64,000 nt of DNA from Tessaracoccus flavescens (lineage in GTDB: Bacteria; Actinomycetota; Actinomycetes; Propionibacteriales; Propionibacteriaceae). A program made the position numbers and the translations under genes. The notes under the pieces are model-generated. The model worked only from the letters and a program-made list of their open reading frames with translations. It made no database searches and was not told the origin of the DNA. This document shows positions 39,474 through 49,658 of the stretch, piece after piece. Location: NCBI RefSeq assembly GCF_001998865.1, contig NZ_CP019607.1:682001-746000 (forward strand), given 5' to 3'. Position 1 is the stretch's first letter. Every line of letters begins with the position of its first letter.

Positions 39474-41423
39474 ATGACCGACGCCATCGCCCACGCCAAC
39501 GCAGATCCCTCCGTCCGCCCCCAGGACGACCTCTTCCGCCACGTCAACGGCACCTGGCTCGCGACCGCGAAGATCGACCCAGACAAGTCCTCCGCGGGCG
39601 GGTTCATGGATCTGCGCGATGCCGCCGAGCAGGACGTGCTCGACATCATCGAGTCGCTGCCCGCCTCGGCGCCAGACACCGACGAGGGCAGGATCGGCGC
39701 GCTCTACCGCTCCTTCATGGACGAGGACCGGATCGAGGCGCTCGGCGCCACCCCGCTGCACCCGGTGTTCAATGCGATCGCCGCCATCGACTCGCCCTCA
39801 GCGCTCGCCCGTCACCTCGGCTGGTCGCTGCGCCACGGACTCAGCCCGCTTGTCGCCCTCTACGAGGAGTCGGACCCGGGCGATCCGGAGCGCTACGCGG
39901 CGTTCACCTCGCAGGCCGGCCTCGGCCTGCCGGACGAGACGTACTACCGCCTCGACGAGCACGCCGAGATCCGGGAGCAGTACCTTGCCCACCTCAGGCG
40001 GGCCTTCGAGCTGGCCGGATTCTTCGATGCCGAGGAGCAGGCTCAGGCTGTGCTCGCGCTGGAGACCCAGATCGCGGCACACCACTGGGACCGCGTCCGG
40101 CTGCGCGACCTGCGCGCCATGTACAACCCCACCTCGCTCGCCGACCTCAAGGCGGCCAGCCCGGACTTCGACTGGGACGCCTACCTGGAGGGCGCCGAGA
40201 TCCCGGCCGACATCCTGGGCGACCTGATCGTCGCCCAGCCGTCGTTCATCGAGGGGGTGGCACCGCTGCTCGCCTCCGCACCGCTCGACACCTGGCGCTC
40301 CTGGGCGCGGTGGAAGGCGATCTCAGGGCTCTCCGGCTACCTGTCGAGCGACTTCGTTGACGCCCGCTTCGACTTCTACGAGCAGATCCTCTCCGGCAAC
40401 GAGGAGCAGCGTCCCCGGTGGAAGCGCGGGGTCGCCCTCGTCGAGGGCGTACTCGGCGAGGCCGTCGGGCGCCTCTACGTCGCCGAGCACTTCCAGCCGG
40501 AGAAGAAGGCCGCCATGGACGAGCTGGTCGGCAACCTGCTCGCCGCCTACCGGGTCTCCATCGAGAAGCTCGACTGGATGACCGACGAGACGCGGGCCGA
40601 GGCGCTGCACAAGCTGGAGAAGTTCACGCCGAAGATCGGCTACCCGGTCAAATGGCGCGACTACTCGGCGCTCACGCTCAGCGAGGACGACCTGATCGCC
40701 AACGTACTCGCGGCCAACTCGTTCGAGCTCGACTACACCATCGGACGGATCGGCAAGGGTGTCGACAAGGACGAGTGGCAGATGTTCCCGCAGACGGTCA
40801 ACGCCTACTACCACCCGCTGCGCAACGAGATCGTCTTCCCTGCCGCGATCCTGCAGCCGCCGTTCTTCAACGCCGACGCCGACGACGCCGTCAACTACGC
40901 GGCAATCGGCGCCGTGATCGGACACGAGGTCGGCCACGGCTTCGACGACAAGGGATCCACCTGGGACGGAGACGGCAGGCTGCGCGACTGGTGGCAGCCC
41001 GCCGACCGCGAGGCCTTCGAGGCCCTTGCCGAGAAGCTGGTCACCCAGTACGACGGTCTCGTCCCGGAGGGCGTCGACTCGGGAAGCGTCAACGGGAAGC
41101 TCACCGTCGGCGAGAACATCGGCGACCTCGGCGGGCTCGACATCGCCTACGAGGCCTGGCTGCTCGCGGGCGGAGATCCCGACGGCGAGCCGATCGACGG
41201 CCTCACCCCGGCGCAGCGGTTCTTCGTCGGCTGGGCCCAGGCCTGGCGCGGGAAGCGCAGGCCGGAGGCCATGAAGGTGCTGCTCGCCACCGACCCGCAC
41301 TCGCCGAACGAGTTCCGGTGCAACCAGATCGTGCGCAACATCGAGCCGTTCTACACGGCGTTCGGCGTCTCCGAGGGCGACGCCCTGTGGCTCGCCCCTG
41401 ACGAGCGCGTCGCGATCTGGTGA
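39474..41423 (+). CDS. M13-family zinc metallopeptidase (neprilysin/PepO-like)
   Basis: 649 residues, matching bacterial M13 peptidases. The N-terminal M13 domain (FRHVNGTWLATAKIDPDKSS) leads to the catalytic part with NAYYHPLRNEIVFPAAILQ, the zinc motif VIGHEVGHGFDDKG and the third ligand Glu in GENIGDLGGLDIAYEAW. No signal peptide is visible, so it is probably cytoplasmic, digesting oligopeptides. It follows the membrane protein gene by 22 bases. Confidence 0.93.
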   Translation: MTDAIAHANADPSVRPQDDLFRHVNGTWLATAKIDPDKSSAGGFMDLRDAAEQDVLDIIESLPASAPDTDEGRIGALYRSFMDEDRIEALGATPLHPVFNAIAAIDSPSALARHLGWSLRHGLSPLVALYEESDPGDPERYAAFTSQAGLGLPDETYYRLDEHAEIREQYLAHLRRAFELAGFFDAEEQAQAVLALETQIAAHHWDRVRLRDLRAMYNPTSLADLKAASPDFDWDAYLEGAEIPADILGDLIVAQPSFIEGVAPLLASAPLDTWRSWARWKAISGLSGYLSSDFVDARFDFYEQILSGNEEQRPRWKRGVALVEGVLGEAVGRLYVAEHFQPEKKAAMDELVGNLLAAYRVSIEKLDWMTDETRAEALHKLEKFTPKIGYPVKWRDYSALTLSEDDLIANVLAANSFELDYTIGRIGKGVDKDEWQMFPQTVNAYYHPLRNEIVFPAAILQPPFFNADADDAVNYAAIGAVIGHEVGHGFDDKGSTWDGDGRLRDWWQPADREAFEALAEKLVTQYDGLVPEGVDSGSVNGKLTVGENIGDLGGLDIAYEAWLLAGGDPDGEPIDGLTPAQRFFVGWAQAWRGKRRPEAMKVLLATDPHSPNEFRCNQIVRNIEPFYTAFGVSEGDALWLAPDERVAIW

Positions 41424-41424
41424 C

Positions 41425-41869
41425 TCAGCCACCGATCGTGGAGGCGATCAGGCCGGTCACCACGACAGAGGTGATCGTCACCGTCGAGAAGCCGTCGATG
41501 ATCATCTTCGGCATGATCGCCTCCTCGATCGCGGTGGTCTCCTCGGGTTCCTCCGGCGACCCACAGGAACACGCCGATGCCGATCACCACGGCGACGCCG
41601 ACCAGGAAGGTGCGCCACTGTCTGGCGACGTCGGCGAGGCTGATGATGGTGCCCAGATGGACGATGATGAAGCCGACGGCCACGCCGCCGAGCGCAAGCA
41701 GCGACGAGCTGGCCAGCAGGTCCGCGGGGAAGATCCCCGTGAGGAAACCTGTGAAGAAGGTCACCGACGCCACGAACAGCGAAGAGAGCTTGGAGTCGGT
41801 CTTCTGCGCCACGAGGTCGCTGACGGTCCAGACCGCCATCACCACGGCGAACGCGCGCGCAGAGTTCAT
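41425..41869 (-). pseudogene. Frameshifted multi-pass membrane protein gene
   Basis: From ATG 41869 the frame gives several hydrophobic segments (SSLFVASVTFFTGFLTGIFP, LALGGVAVGFIIVHLGTI, TFLVGVAVVIGIGVFLWVAG). It then turns into nonsense near 41550. The next frame continues sensibly as PEEPEETTAIEEAIMPKMII and a final hydrophobic end VVVTGLIASTIGG with a stop at 41425. One base gained or lost near 41545-41560 explains this. The family was not recognised. A ribosome binding site (AAGGGGCGGCC) precedes the start, so the gene may be real and the break either a mutation or a sequencing error. Confidence 0.6.
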
Positions 41870-41986
41870 GGCCGCCCCTTCATCGGCTCAACCGCTAGGC
41901 GTTGGCCCAAGCGTTGTCGAGTGAGGATGGGGCGGCAGTCGATGATGCAAGCAGGTGCCCGGCGGCATCACCCGCCCGGGGTGGGG

Positions 41987-42952
41987 TCAGTTGGTGCGCT
42001 CCACCAGGTCGGAGCAGACCTGCAGCAGCGCCTGCTTCGCCTCGCCGTCCGGGAGGCCCGCGAGGTGGGCCCGCGCCACGTCTGCGCGACGCTCGACCTC
42101 GGCCTTCGCCCGCCCCATCACGGGGTGGGCGCGCAGGGCTGCGAGGGTCTGGGCGAGGGCCTCGTCGGAGGACAGGTCGCCGTCGATCATGGCGAGCAGC
42201 CCCGCGTCGGCCGGATCCGCCTCTGCGCGGAGCATCAGCACTGGAAGGGTCGGCACCGCCTCGCGCAGGTCGGTGCCGGGGGTCTTTCCCGTGGTGTCGG
42301 AGGTGATGTCGATCAGGTCGTCGGAGAGCTGGAAGACCAGCCCGACCTCCTCACCGAAGGCGGCGAGGGCGTCGAGGGTTGCCGCATCTGCCCCGGAGAC
42401 CATGCCGCCGAAGCGGGCGGAGGCCGCGATCAGGGAGCCGGTCTTGTCCGCGATCACCTGGAGGTAGTGCGTGAGCGGGTCCTCGTCCTCGTCGGGGCCC
42501 TTTGTCTCCGCGATCTGGCCCTGGACCAGTCGAGAGAAGGTCTCCGCCTGCAGCATCACGTACTCGACCCCGAGCTCGGCGACCGTCGTCGAGGCGCGCG
42601 CGAACAGGAAGTCACCGACGAGGATCGCGACGGAGTTGCCCCACAGCCGGTTTGCCGAGGGCGCCCCGCGGCGCAGGTCCGCTACGTCCATGACGTCGTC
42701 GTGGTAGAGGCTCGCGACGTGGGTGAGTTCCATCACCATGGCGGCGCGCATCAGGTCAGCCTCGGAGACCTCGCCGCCGAACCGGGCGGCGAGGAAAACC
42801 AGCAGCGGCCGGAACCGCTTTCCGCCTGCCGCGATGATGTGGCGGGCGGCCTCCGTGACGAACGGAGAGTTGGCGACGGCCGAGTCGACCAGCCGCTCCT
42901 CGAACGTGTCGAGGAGGGCGGTCAACTGATCCTCAAGCGGGGCCTGAGCCAC
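41987..42952 (-). CDS. Polyprenyl diphosphate synthase (menaquinone side chain)
   Basis: 321 residues, all-alpha prenyl synthase. The first Asp-rich motif is in LYHDDVMDVADLRRG and the second in FQLSDDLIDITSDT; FRPLLVFLAARFG precedes. It condenses isopentenyl diphosphate onto an allylic primer to make the long chain attached to DHNA in menaquinone synthesis. Small residues before the first motif fit a long-chain product, but the length cannot be read. It is 19 bases after nuoN and is probably the last gene of the nuo transcript. Confidence 0.92.
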   Translation of the reverse strand: MAQAPLEDQLTALLDTFEERLVDSAVANSPFVTEAARHIIAAGGKRFRPLLVFLAARFGGEVSEADLMRAAMVMELTHVASLYHDDVMDVADLRRGAPSANRLWGNSVAILVGDFLFARASTTVAELGVEYVMLQAETFSRLVQGQIAETKGPDEDEDPLTHYLQVIADKTGSLIAASARFGGMVSGADAATLDALAAFGEEVGLVFQLSDDLIDITSDTTGKTPGTDLREAVPTLPVLMLRAEADPADAGLLAMIDGDLSSDEALAQTLAALRAHPVMGRAKAEVERRADVARAHLAGLPDGEAKQALLQVCSDLVERTN

Positions 42953-42971
42953 GAGTCATCTCCTCGTCAGG

Positions 42972-44546
42972 TCAGCGGATGAACTGGGCGGCGTCGGCGA
43001 GCAGCTCAAGCACGCCGCCCGGCACGAGGCCGAGGACCAGCGTAGCCACCGCGGTGACAATGAGCACAACCCAGGTCCACAGCGACGGGGTCTCGACCTC
43101 GCCGACGGTGGCCTCGTCCGCATCCTGGAACCACATGGCCACGACGACCTTGAGGTAGAAGAAGGCGGCGATGGCGCTCGTCAGGAGCGCGACGAGCACG
43201 AGCCAGCCGTAGCCTCCGACCCAGGCGGCACCGAACACGGTCAGCTTGCCGACGAAACCGGCCGTCGGCGGGATGCCCGCGAAGCTCAGCATGAACAGCG
43301 TCATCAGCACGGCGATGCCGGGGTTGCGGCGACCGAGGCCCTTCCATGCCTCGAGGCTGTTGGCCTCGCCGCCGGAGCGGCGCACCATCGTGACGATGGC
43401 GAAGGCGCCGAGCGTCGCGATGCCGTAGGTCAGCAGGTAGAACGCGACAGCGCTGACCGAGGAGACGCTGACGCCCTCTCCCCCGGCCACCGCGCCGACC
43501 ACGCCGACCAGGATGAAGCCGGCATGTGCGATCGAGGAGTAGGCGAGCAGGCGCTTGATGTCGTTCTGGGCGAGCGCGACGGTCGAGCCGAGCAGCATCG
43601 TGACGATGGCCACGATGGTGAGCAGCAACTGCCAGTCCCACTGTGCCCCGCCGAGACCGACGTAGAACACGCGCAGCAGGCCCGCGACGGCTGCGGTCTT
43701 GGTGGCGACCGCCATGAAGGCCGTCACGGGGCTCGGGGCGCCCATGTAGACGTCGGGGGTCCAGGCGTGGAACGGGACCGCGCCGATCTTGAACAGGACA
43801 CCGACGGAGACGAGCAGCAGTCCGCCGAGCAGGAGCCACTGGCTCCCGGTGCCTGCGGTGACCGCCGCATCGACACCCGCGAGCTCGAGGCTGCCGGAGA
43901 AGCCGTAGAGCAGGGCGACGCCGTAGAGCATGATCGCCGAGGCGAGCGAGCCGAGCAGGAAGTACTTCAGGGCTGCTTCCTGGCTGAGCAGGCGACGGCG
44001 GCGGGCCATGCCGGTCAGCAGGTAGAGCGGCAGCGAGAAGATCTCGACGGCGACGAACAGCACGAGCAGGTTGTTCGCCGAGGCGAACAGCAGCATGCCG
44101 AACAGCGCGAACACGAGCAGCGGGAAGACCTCGGTGTGCTCGCGACGCAGACGCTCGGCCTCACGCTCGAGCGGCGAGCCGGGGACGGTCGAGGCGGCCG
44201 ACGCGAAGGCCGACTGCCCGTTGCCGAGGCCGCGCTCCGCGAACAGCGCGACGCCACCGAGGCCGGCGATCAGCAGCAGCGACCAGAAGACGTAGGTCGG
44301 CCCGTCGATCGCGACGAGCCCCTCCGCCGTGAGCGTCGGCTCCTCCGAGAGCCAGTTCGCGATGGTCAGGCCGAGCGCGGCGAGGACGCCGAGCAGGGCG
44401 AGCGCCGACTGCGACATGTAGCGGGCGTCGCGGGGCACGACGGCCTCGATCACGATGCCGAGGCAGCCGACGCCGAGGAGCACGACGAGCGGGGACAGGA
44501 GCATCCAGTCCACCGTCACGGCTTCAATCTCCAACAGGGTGATCAT
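42972..44546 (-). CDS. nuoN: NADH-quinone oxidoreductase subunit N
   Basis: 524 residues, about 14 membrane helices, antiporter-like proton-pumping subunit. Seen are the broken-helix region PFHAWTPDVYMGAPSPVTAF and LLAYSSIAHAGFILVG. It packs between NuoJ/K and NuoM in the membrane arm. The start overlaps the nuoM stop by 4 bases. Confidence 0.95.
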   Translation of the reverse strand: MITLLEIEAVTVDWMLLSPLVVLLGVGCLGIVIEAVVPRDARYMSQSALALLGVLAALGLTIANWLSEEPTLTAEGLVAIDGPTYVFWSLLLIAGLGGVALFAERGLGNGQSAFASAASTVPGSPLEREAERLRREHTEVFPLLVFALFGMLLFASANNLLVLFVAVEIFSLPLYLLTGMARRRRLLSQEAALKYFLLGSLASAIMLYGVALLYGFSGSLELAGVDAAVTAGTGSQWLLLGGLLLVSVGVLFKIGAVPFHAWTPDVYMGAPSPVTAFMAVATKTAAVAGLLRVFYVGLGGAQWDWQLLLTIVAIVTMLLGSTVALAQNDIKRLLAYSSIAHAGFILVGVVGAVAGGEGVSVSSVSAVAFYLLTYGIATLGAFAIVTMVRRSGGEANSLEAWKGLGRRNPGIAVLMTLFMLSFAGIPPTAGFVGKLTVFGAAWVGGYGWLVLVALLTSAIAAFFYLKVVVAMWFQDADEATVGEVETPSLWTWVVLIVTAVATLVLGLVPGGVLELLADAAQFIR

Positions 44547-46057
44547 CGGTTGCCTTCCTGAACCTGCGGGGCCGGGTCGGTCGCGCCGACAAGTGCCATC
44601 GTCTCGCGGGCCGCATCATCCGCCACGTTGAGCACGGGGGCCGGGTAGAACCCGAACGCGATCAGGAGGATGAGCAGCGGGGCGACGACCGCCTTCTCGC
44701 GCAGCGAGAGATCCGTCGTGATGTGGGTTTCGACCTGCTCCGTGACGGGGCCGGTCATGGTCCTCAGGTACATGCGCAGCACGTAGACCGCGGCGAGCAC
44801 CGTGCCGAGCGTGATGACCGCGGTGTGGATCGGGTAGCGCTGCCAGGCTCCGGCCATGACGAGGAACTCGGAGACGAAGCTGCCCATGCCGGGTAGCGCG
44901 AGCGCCGACAGGCCCGACATCAGCAGGAAGCCGGCGAGGACTGGGGCGACCTTCTGCACGCCACCGAACGCGTCGATGTCGGCCGAGCCACGGCGTCGGA
45001 TCATGAACCCGACGACGAGGAACAGCGCGGCGGTGGAGAGGCCGTGGTTGAGCATGTAGAAGATCGAGCCGCTGATCGACTGGGTGGTCAGGGCGAAGAT
45101 GCCGAAGACCATGAAGCCGAAGTGGCTGATCGAGGTGTAGGACACCAGGCGCAGCAGGTCTTTGGCCTGGAGGGCCATGAGCGCGCCGTAGATGACGCTC
45201 ACGATCGCCCAGATCAGGATCGCCGGGGTCGCCCAGGCCGAGGCCTCGGGGAAGACAAGCAGGCAGATCTTGATCATGCCGAAGGTGCCGATCTTGTCGA
45301 GGATGCCGACGAGGAGGGTCGAGGTGCCCGCGGTGGACTGCTCGGCGGCGTCAGGGAGCCAGGTGTGCAGGCCGGCCATCGGCGCCTTCACCGCGAAGGC
45401 GAAGAAGAAGCCGACGAACAGCCAGCGTCCGACCGCCGTCCCGAACTCGAGGCCCGCGAGGTCGCTGATCAGGAAGCTCGGGGCGCCCGCACCTGCCGAG
45501 ACGGCGTAGACGCCTGCCACGGCGAAGAGCATGACGAGGCCGCCGACGAGCGAGTAGATCAGGAACTTCAGGGCCGCCTGCTTCCTGCGCGGGCCGCCGA
45601 AGCCGCCGATCAGGAAGTAGGTCGGGATCAGCGTCGCCTCGAAGGCGATGTAGAACAGGAGCACGTCGGAGGCCATGAAGACGAACAGCGCGAAGCCCTG
45701 CAGCAGCAGCGCGAGCGCGAAGAAGACGTTGCTCCCCCAGCGCGCGTTCTCGTCCTCGCCCACGTTCCACTCGGCGAGCAGCACCACGGGAACGACGATG
45801 ACGGTCATCAGCACGAGGATGGCACCCATGCCGTCGAGGTCGAGGGCGTAGTGTGCGCCGACGGCCGGGATCCACTCGAGGTTCTCCGCGAGGGCCGTGC
45901 CCTGGGTGTGGAGCACGAAGGCCAGCACGCCGAGGATGGCGGTGGTCAGCGCGAACCCGTAGCCGATCAGGCGTGCCGCGGGGCCCTTGATGAAGAAGAT
46001 CAGCACAGCGCCGACGATCGGCACGAGGGCCAGGATGGTCAGAAGAGGAATTGCCAT
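44543..46057 (-). CDS. nuoM: NADH-quinone oxidoreductase subunit M
   Basis: 504 residues, antiporter-like proton-pumping subunit with the invariant Glu in FYIAFEATLIPTYFLIGGFG, FAVKAPMAGLHTWLPDAAE and the Lys/His helix LRLVSYTSISHFGFMVFGIF. About 14 helices. The start follows nuoL by 14 bases and the stop overlaps nuoN by 4. Confidence 0.96.
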   Translation of the reverse strand: MAIPLLTILALVPIVGAVLIFFIKGPAARLIGYGFALTTAILGVLAFVLHTQGTALAENLEWIPAVGAHYALDLDGMGAILVLMTVIVVPVVLLAEWNVGEDENARWGSNVFFALALLLQGFALFVFMASDVLLFYIAFEATLIPTYFLIGGFGGPRRKQAALKFLIYSLVGGLVMLFAVAGVYAVSAGAGAPSFLISDLAGLEFGTAVGRWLFVGFFFAFAVKAPMAGLHTWLPDAAEQSTAGTSTLLVGILDKIGTFGMIKICLLVFPEASAWATPAILIWAIVSVIYGALMALQAKDLLRLVSYTSISHFGFMVFGIFALTTQSISGSIFYMLNHGLSTAALFLVVGFMIRRRGSADIDAFGGVQKVAPVLAGFLLMSGLSALALPGMGSFVSEFLVMAGAWQRYPIHTAVITLGTVLAAVYVLRMYLRTMTGPVTEQVETHITTDLSLREKAVVAPLLILLIAFGFYPAPVLNVADDAARETMALVGATDPAPQVQEGNR

Positions 46058-46071
46058 TTCTCAGATTCTCC

Positions 46072-47976
46072 TTAGCCCAGGTGCCCGAGCAGCATGACGG
46101 CGGCCAGCACCACGACGCCGACCCCGAGGGTCAGGCCGTAGCTGCGGACGTAGCCGTTCTGGGCCTTGCGAAGCCACTGGCCGAGCCCGGAGGCGACCGT
46201 GGCGGATCCCATCGCTGCACCGTCGACGACGCCGTCGTCGAATGCGGCGAGGCCGTTGGCCAGGCCGGTGGTGGGACGGATGACGGCGTAGTCGTTGAAC
46301 GCGTCGCCGTAGAGGTCGGCGCGGCCCGCGAGGACGAGCGGGTTACGGGTGGCGGGCTGCTCGCGTTCGATGGTCCCGCGGTGCTGGAACCAGCCGATGG
46401 CCACACCTGCGGCAACCACCGCGAGGGTGATCCAGCCGATGGTGGTGAAGTGGAGCAGCGACGGGTGCTCCATCGGCTCCTGGCCGGTGACGGGCGCGAG
46501 CCAGCTGGTGATCCAGTTGTTCATCAGCAGGCCGGCCACGATGGAGGCGATGGCGAGGATGATCAGCGGGATGGTCATCGCCAGCGGCGATTCGTGCGGG
46601 TGCACGTCCTTGCCCCAACGCTTCTCGCCGAAGAAGGTCATCATCATCAGGCGCGTCATGTAGTACGCCGTGATGCCCGAACCGATCAGCGCGAGCACGC
46701 CGATCAGGGTGCTGTGCTCGAAGGCTGACTCGATGATGTGGTCCTTCGAGAAGAAGCCGGCGGTGAACGGGAAGCCGATGATGGCGAGGTAGCCCATGGC
46801 GAAGGTGAAGAAGGTGATCTTCATCGCCTTCGCAAGGCCGCCGTAGTGGCGCATGTCGACGTCGTCGTTCATGCCGTGCATGACCGAGCCGGCGCCGAGG
46901 AACATGTTGGCCTTGAAGAAGCCGTGCGTGATCAGGTGGAAGATCGCGAACGAGGCGCCGATGGGGCCGAGGCCCGCGGCGAGCATCATGTAGCCGATCT
47001 GCGACATCGTCGAGCCTGCGAGGACCTTCTTGATGTCGTCCTTCGCGGTACCGATCCAGGCGCCGAACAGCAGCGTGATGGTGCCGATCACGACAACCGC
47101 GGTGCGCGCGATGTCGGAGGCGTCGTAGATGGCGTGCGAGCGCACGACGAGGTAGACGCCTGCCGTGACCATTGTGGCTGCGTGGATCAGGGCGGAGACC
47201 GGGGTGGGGCCCTCCATCGCATCGAGCAGCCAGGACTGCAGCGGGAACTGCGCCGACTTGCCGCAGGCACCGATCAGCAGGAAGACACCGATCAGGGTCG
47301 CCCACAGGGGCGTCAGGTCGGCGGCACCGGCGTTGACGTCCTCGAAGCGGACGGAGCCGAACTGGGCGAGCATCGTGAAGATCGCCATCGAGAGGCCGAG
47401 GTCACCGACGCGGTTGACGATGAACGCCTTGTTGCCCGCCTTGGCAGCCGAGGGCTTGTGCGCCCAGAAGCTGATCAGAAGGTATGAGGCGAGGCCGACG
47501 CCCTCCCAGCCGAGGAACAGGACGAGGTAGTTGTCCGCGAGGACGAGGATCAGCATCGCCGCGATGAAGAGGTTCAGGTAGGCGAAGAACCGGCGACGGC
47601 GGTCGTCGTGGGCCATGTAGCCGATCGAGTAGATGTGGATCAGCGATCCGACGCCGGTGACCAGCAGCACGAACAGGATCGACAGCTGGTCGACCATGAA
47701 GCCGAGCTCGATGGACCAGTTGCCTGTGGCGATCCACTCGTAGAGGCCGGTCGTGATCGACCTGGCGTCCTCCGGGGCGCCGAGCAGCTGGAAGAAGAGC
47801 ACCAGCCCGATGGCGAACGAGGCGATGACGGCAGCGGTGGCCAGGAAGTGGCCCCAGGCATCAGTGACCTTGCCCGCGAGCAGCAGGATCGCTGCACCGG
47901 TGAGGGGAATTGCCACGAGCAGCCAGACCAGCAGGCCCGGGCTCGAGAGTGCGGAAACGGATTCGAGGAGTTGCAC
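46072..47976 (-). CDS. nuoL: NADH-quinone oxidoreductase subunit L
   Basis: 634 residues, the distal antiporter-like subunit. LFLGWEGVGLASYLLISFWA carries the conserved Glu. SAQFPLQSWLLDAMEGPTPV and GSTMSQIGYMMLAAGLG match NuoL. The C-terminal about 130 residues form the last helices plus the long lateral helix that ties the pumps together. Follows nuoK by 13 bases. Confidence 0.96.
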   Translation of the reverse strand: MQLLESVSALSSPGLLVWLLVAIPLTGAAILLLAGKVTDAWGHFLATAAVIASFAIGLVLFFQLLGAPEDARSITTGLYEWIATGNWSIELGFMVDQLSILFVLLVTGVGSLIHIYSIGYMAHDDRRRRFFAYLNLFIAAMLILVLADNYLVLFLGWEGVGLASYLLISFWAHKPSAAKAGNKAFIVNRVGDLGLSMAIFTMLAQFGSVRFEDVNAGAADLTPLWATLIGVFLLIGACGKSAQFPLQSWLLDAMEGPTPVSALIHAATMVTAGVYLVVRSHAIYDASDIARTAVVVIGTITLLFGAWIGTAKDDIKKVLAGSTMSQIGYMMLAAGLGPIGASFAIFHLITHGFFKANMFLGAGSVMHGMNDDVDMRHYGGLAKAMKITFFTFAMGYLAIIGFPFTAGFFSKDHIIESAFEHSTLIGVLALIGSGITAYYMTRLMMMTFFGEKRWGKDVHPHESPLAMTIPLIILAIASIVAGLLMNNWITSWLAPVTGQEPMEHPSLLHFTTIGWITLAVVAAGVAIGWFQHRGTIEREQPATRNPLVLAGRADLYGDAFNDYAVIRPTTGLANGLAAFDDGVVDGAAMGSATVASGLGQWLRKAQNGYVRSYGLTLGVGVVVLAAVMLLGHLG

Positions 47977-47989
47977 GCTTGAAAACCCC

Positions 47990-48289
47990 TTAGAACTTCA
48001 TCAGGTTGGCGTCGTCGACCGAGGCCGAGCGGCGGGCACGATAGACGGCGACGATGATCGCCAGGCCGACCACAACCTCGGCTGCCGCGACGACCATCAC
48101 GAAGAAGGCCGCGATGAGCCCCTCGAGGTTGCCGTGGAAGCGGGCGAAGGCGACGAACGCCAGGTTGGTGGCGTTGAGCATCAGCTCGATGCTCATGAAC
48201 GCGATGATCGCGTTGCGGCGGAGCAGGAAGCCTGCAATGCCGATGGCGAACAGGATCGCCGAGAGAACCAGGTAGCCCTCGGGGTTCAT
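47990..48289 (-). CDS. nuoK: NADH-quinone oxidoreductase subunit K
   Basis: 99 residues, three membrane helices. The two buried Glu of the central proton path are visible in [18 protein letters not shown] and [17 protein letters not shown]. The length is standard. The start overlaps the nuoJ stop by 4 bases. Confidence 0.96.
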   Translation of the reverse strand: MNPEGYLVLSAILFAIGIAGFLLRRNAIIAFMSIELMLNATNLAFVAFARFHGNLEGLIAAFFVMVVAAAEVVVGLAIIVAVYRARRSASVDDANLMKF

Positions 48290-49107
48290 TCGTCGTCTCC
48301 TTCAATCTCCGCGAGACGCGCCTCGAGGGCGGCGTAGGCGGCGGCGGTGGGGGCTCGCAGCTCCTCCACGTTGACGATCACGCCGCGCAGGGCAAGCGTC
48401 TTACTCACCGACTTCTCCGCGATGCTGCCGTCGGGCAGCAGGGCGGGCGTGGAGATCGCGTTGGCGCGGGCGAAGACGCCCGAGTTGGGCAGCGGGCCCG
48501 GGTGTTCGCCGTCCTGGGCGTAGGCGCGCACGCGCTCCGCCAGCTGCTCCGGCTGCGTCAGCTTCTTCTTCAGGCGCTCACCGTGGGCGAGCAGCATGGC
48601 GCCGACGGCTGCGGTGATCAGGAGGGCCGCGGTCGCCTCGAAGAGGAAGACGTACTTGGTGAACAGCAGGGCCGCGAGCGACTCGACGTTGCCACCGAAC
48701 TCGGCGTTTGCCTCCGCCAGGCCTGCGGGGGCCTTGCCCATCGTGAACTGGCCGACGGCGCAGATCAGCAGGATGCCGAGGCCGAGGGCGACGAGCACCG
48801 AGGTGACCCGGTGTCCCTTGAGCGTCTCGACGACCGAGTCGGTCGAGTCGACGCCAACGAGCATGACCACGAAGAGGAAGAGCATCAGGATCGCGCCTGT
48901 GTAGACGACGATCTGGATGACGAACAGGAACGGGGCGTCCTGGGCGGCGTACAACACGGCGAGCGAGATCATCACGCCTGCCATGGAGACGGCCGCGTGC
49001 ACCGGCTTGCGGGCAAGCAGCATACCCAGCGCGCAGAGCACTGCGATCGGGGCGCACACCCAGAAGGCCACCACATCGGCGGTGACCAGCGGGATCATGG
49101 GGATCAT
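48286..49107 (-). CDS. nuoJ: NADH-quinone oxidoreductase subunit J
   Basis: 273 residues. The five-helix NuoJ domain lies in residues 1-175 ([20 protein letters not shown] and [20 protein letters not shown] with the pi-bulge helix). It is followed by an about 100-residue hydrophilic C-terminal extension typical of Actinobacteria and absent from E. coli NuoJ. Overlaps both neighbours by 4 bases. Confidence 0.95.
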   Translation of the reverse strand: MIPMIPLVTADVVAFWVCAPIAVLCALGMLLARKPVHAAVSMAGVMISLAVLYAAQDAPFLFVIQIVVYTGAILMLFLFVVMLVGVDSTDSVVETLKGHRVTSVLVALGLGILLICAVGQFTMGKAPAGLAEANAEFGGNVESLAALLFTKYVFLFEATAALLITAAVGAMLLAHGERLKKKLTQPEQLAERVRAYAQDGEHPGPLPNSGVFARANAISTPALLPDGSIAEKSVSKTLALRGVIVNVEELRAPTAAAYAALEARLAEIEGDDE

Positions 49108-49658
49108 TTGGCCGCTCCTGAGGTCGAGGCGGTGCGGGTGTCGGGAACGCCGGTGGGCGGCAGTCCGAGGAAGTAGGACCGCTCGTCCTCACCGAGGCGG
49201 CGGGGATGCGGGGGCTGCTCCATGCCCGGCAGCAGCGGGGCGAGCAGGTCCTGCTTCTCGTAGATCAGCTTGGTGCGCGTGTCGTTGCTGATCTTGAAGT
49301 CGTTGGTCATCGTGAGGGCGCGCGTGGGGCACGCCTCGATGCACAGACCGCAGAAGATGCAGCGCAGGTAGTTGATCTGGTAGACGTGACCGAACCGCTC
49401 GCCGGGCGAGTAGCGGGCGTCGTCGGTGTTTTCCGCGCCCTCGACGTAGATGGCGTCCGCGGGGCAGGCCCAGGCGCAGAGCTCACAGCCGACGCACTTC
49501 TCGAGACCGTCAGGCCAGCGGTTGAGCTGGTGGCGGCCGTGGAAGCGCGGGGCGGTGACCTTCTCCTTGCCCTTCTGCGGGTATCCCTGCGTGAAGGTCT
49601 TGCGGAAGATGGTGTTGAAGGTGACGCCGAACCCGGCCCACTGCTCAAAGAAGCCCAT
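49104..49658 (-). CDS. nuoI: NADH-quinone oxidoreductase subunit I
   Basis: 184 residues. Two [4Fe-4S] motifs (N6a/N6b): [12 protein letters not shown] and [12 protein letters not shown], with [20 protein letters not shown] before the first. It passes electrons from NuoG to NuoB. The ATG at 49658 overlaps the nuoH stop as TGATG. About 35 residues of C-terminal tail exceed the minimal family length. Confidence 0.96.
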   Translation of the reverse strand: MGFFEQWAGFGVTFNTIFRKTFTQGYPQKGKEKVTAPRFHGRHQLNRWPDGLEKCVGCELCAWACPADAIYVEGAENTDDARYSPGERFGHVYQINYLRCIFCGLCIEACPTRALTMTNDFKISNDTRTKLIYEKQDLLAPLLPGMEQPPHPRRLGEDERSYFLGLPPTGVPDTRTASTSGAAK

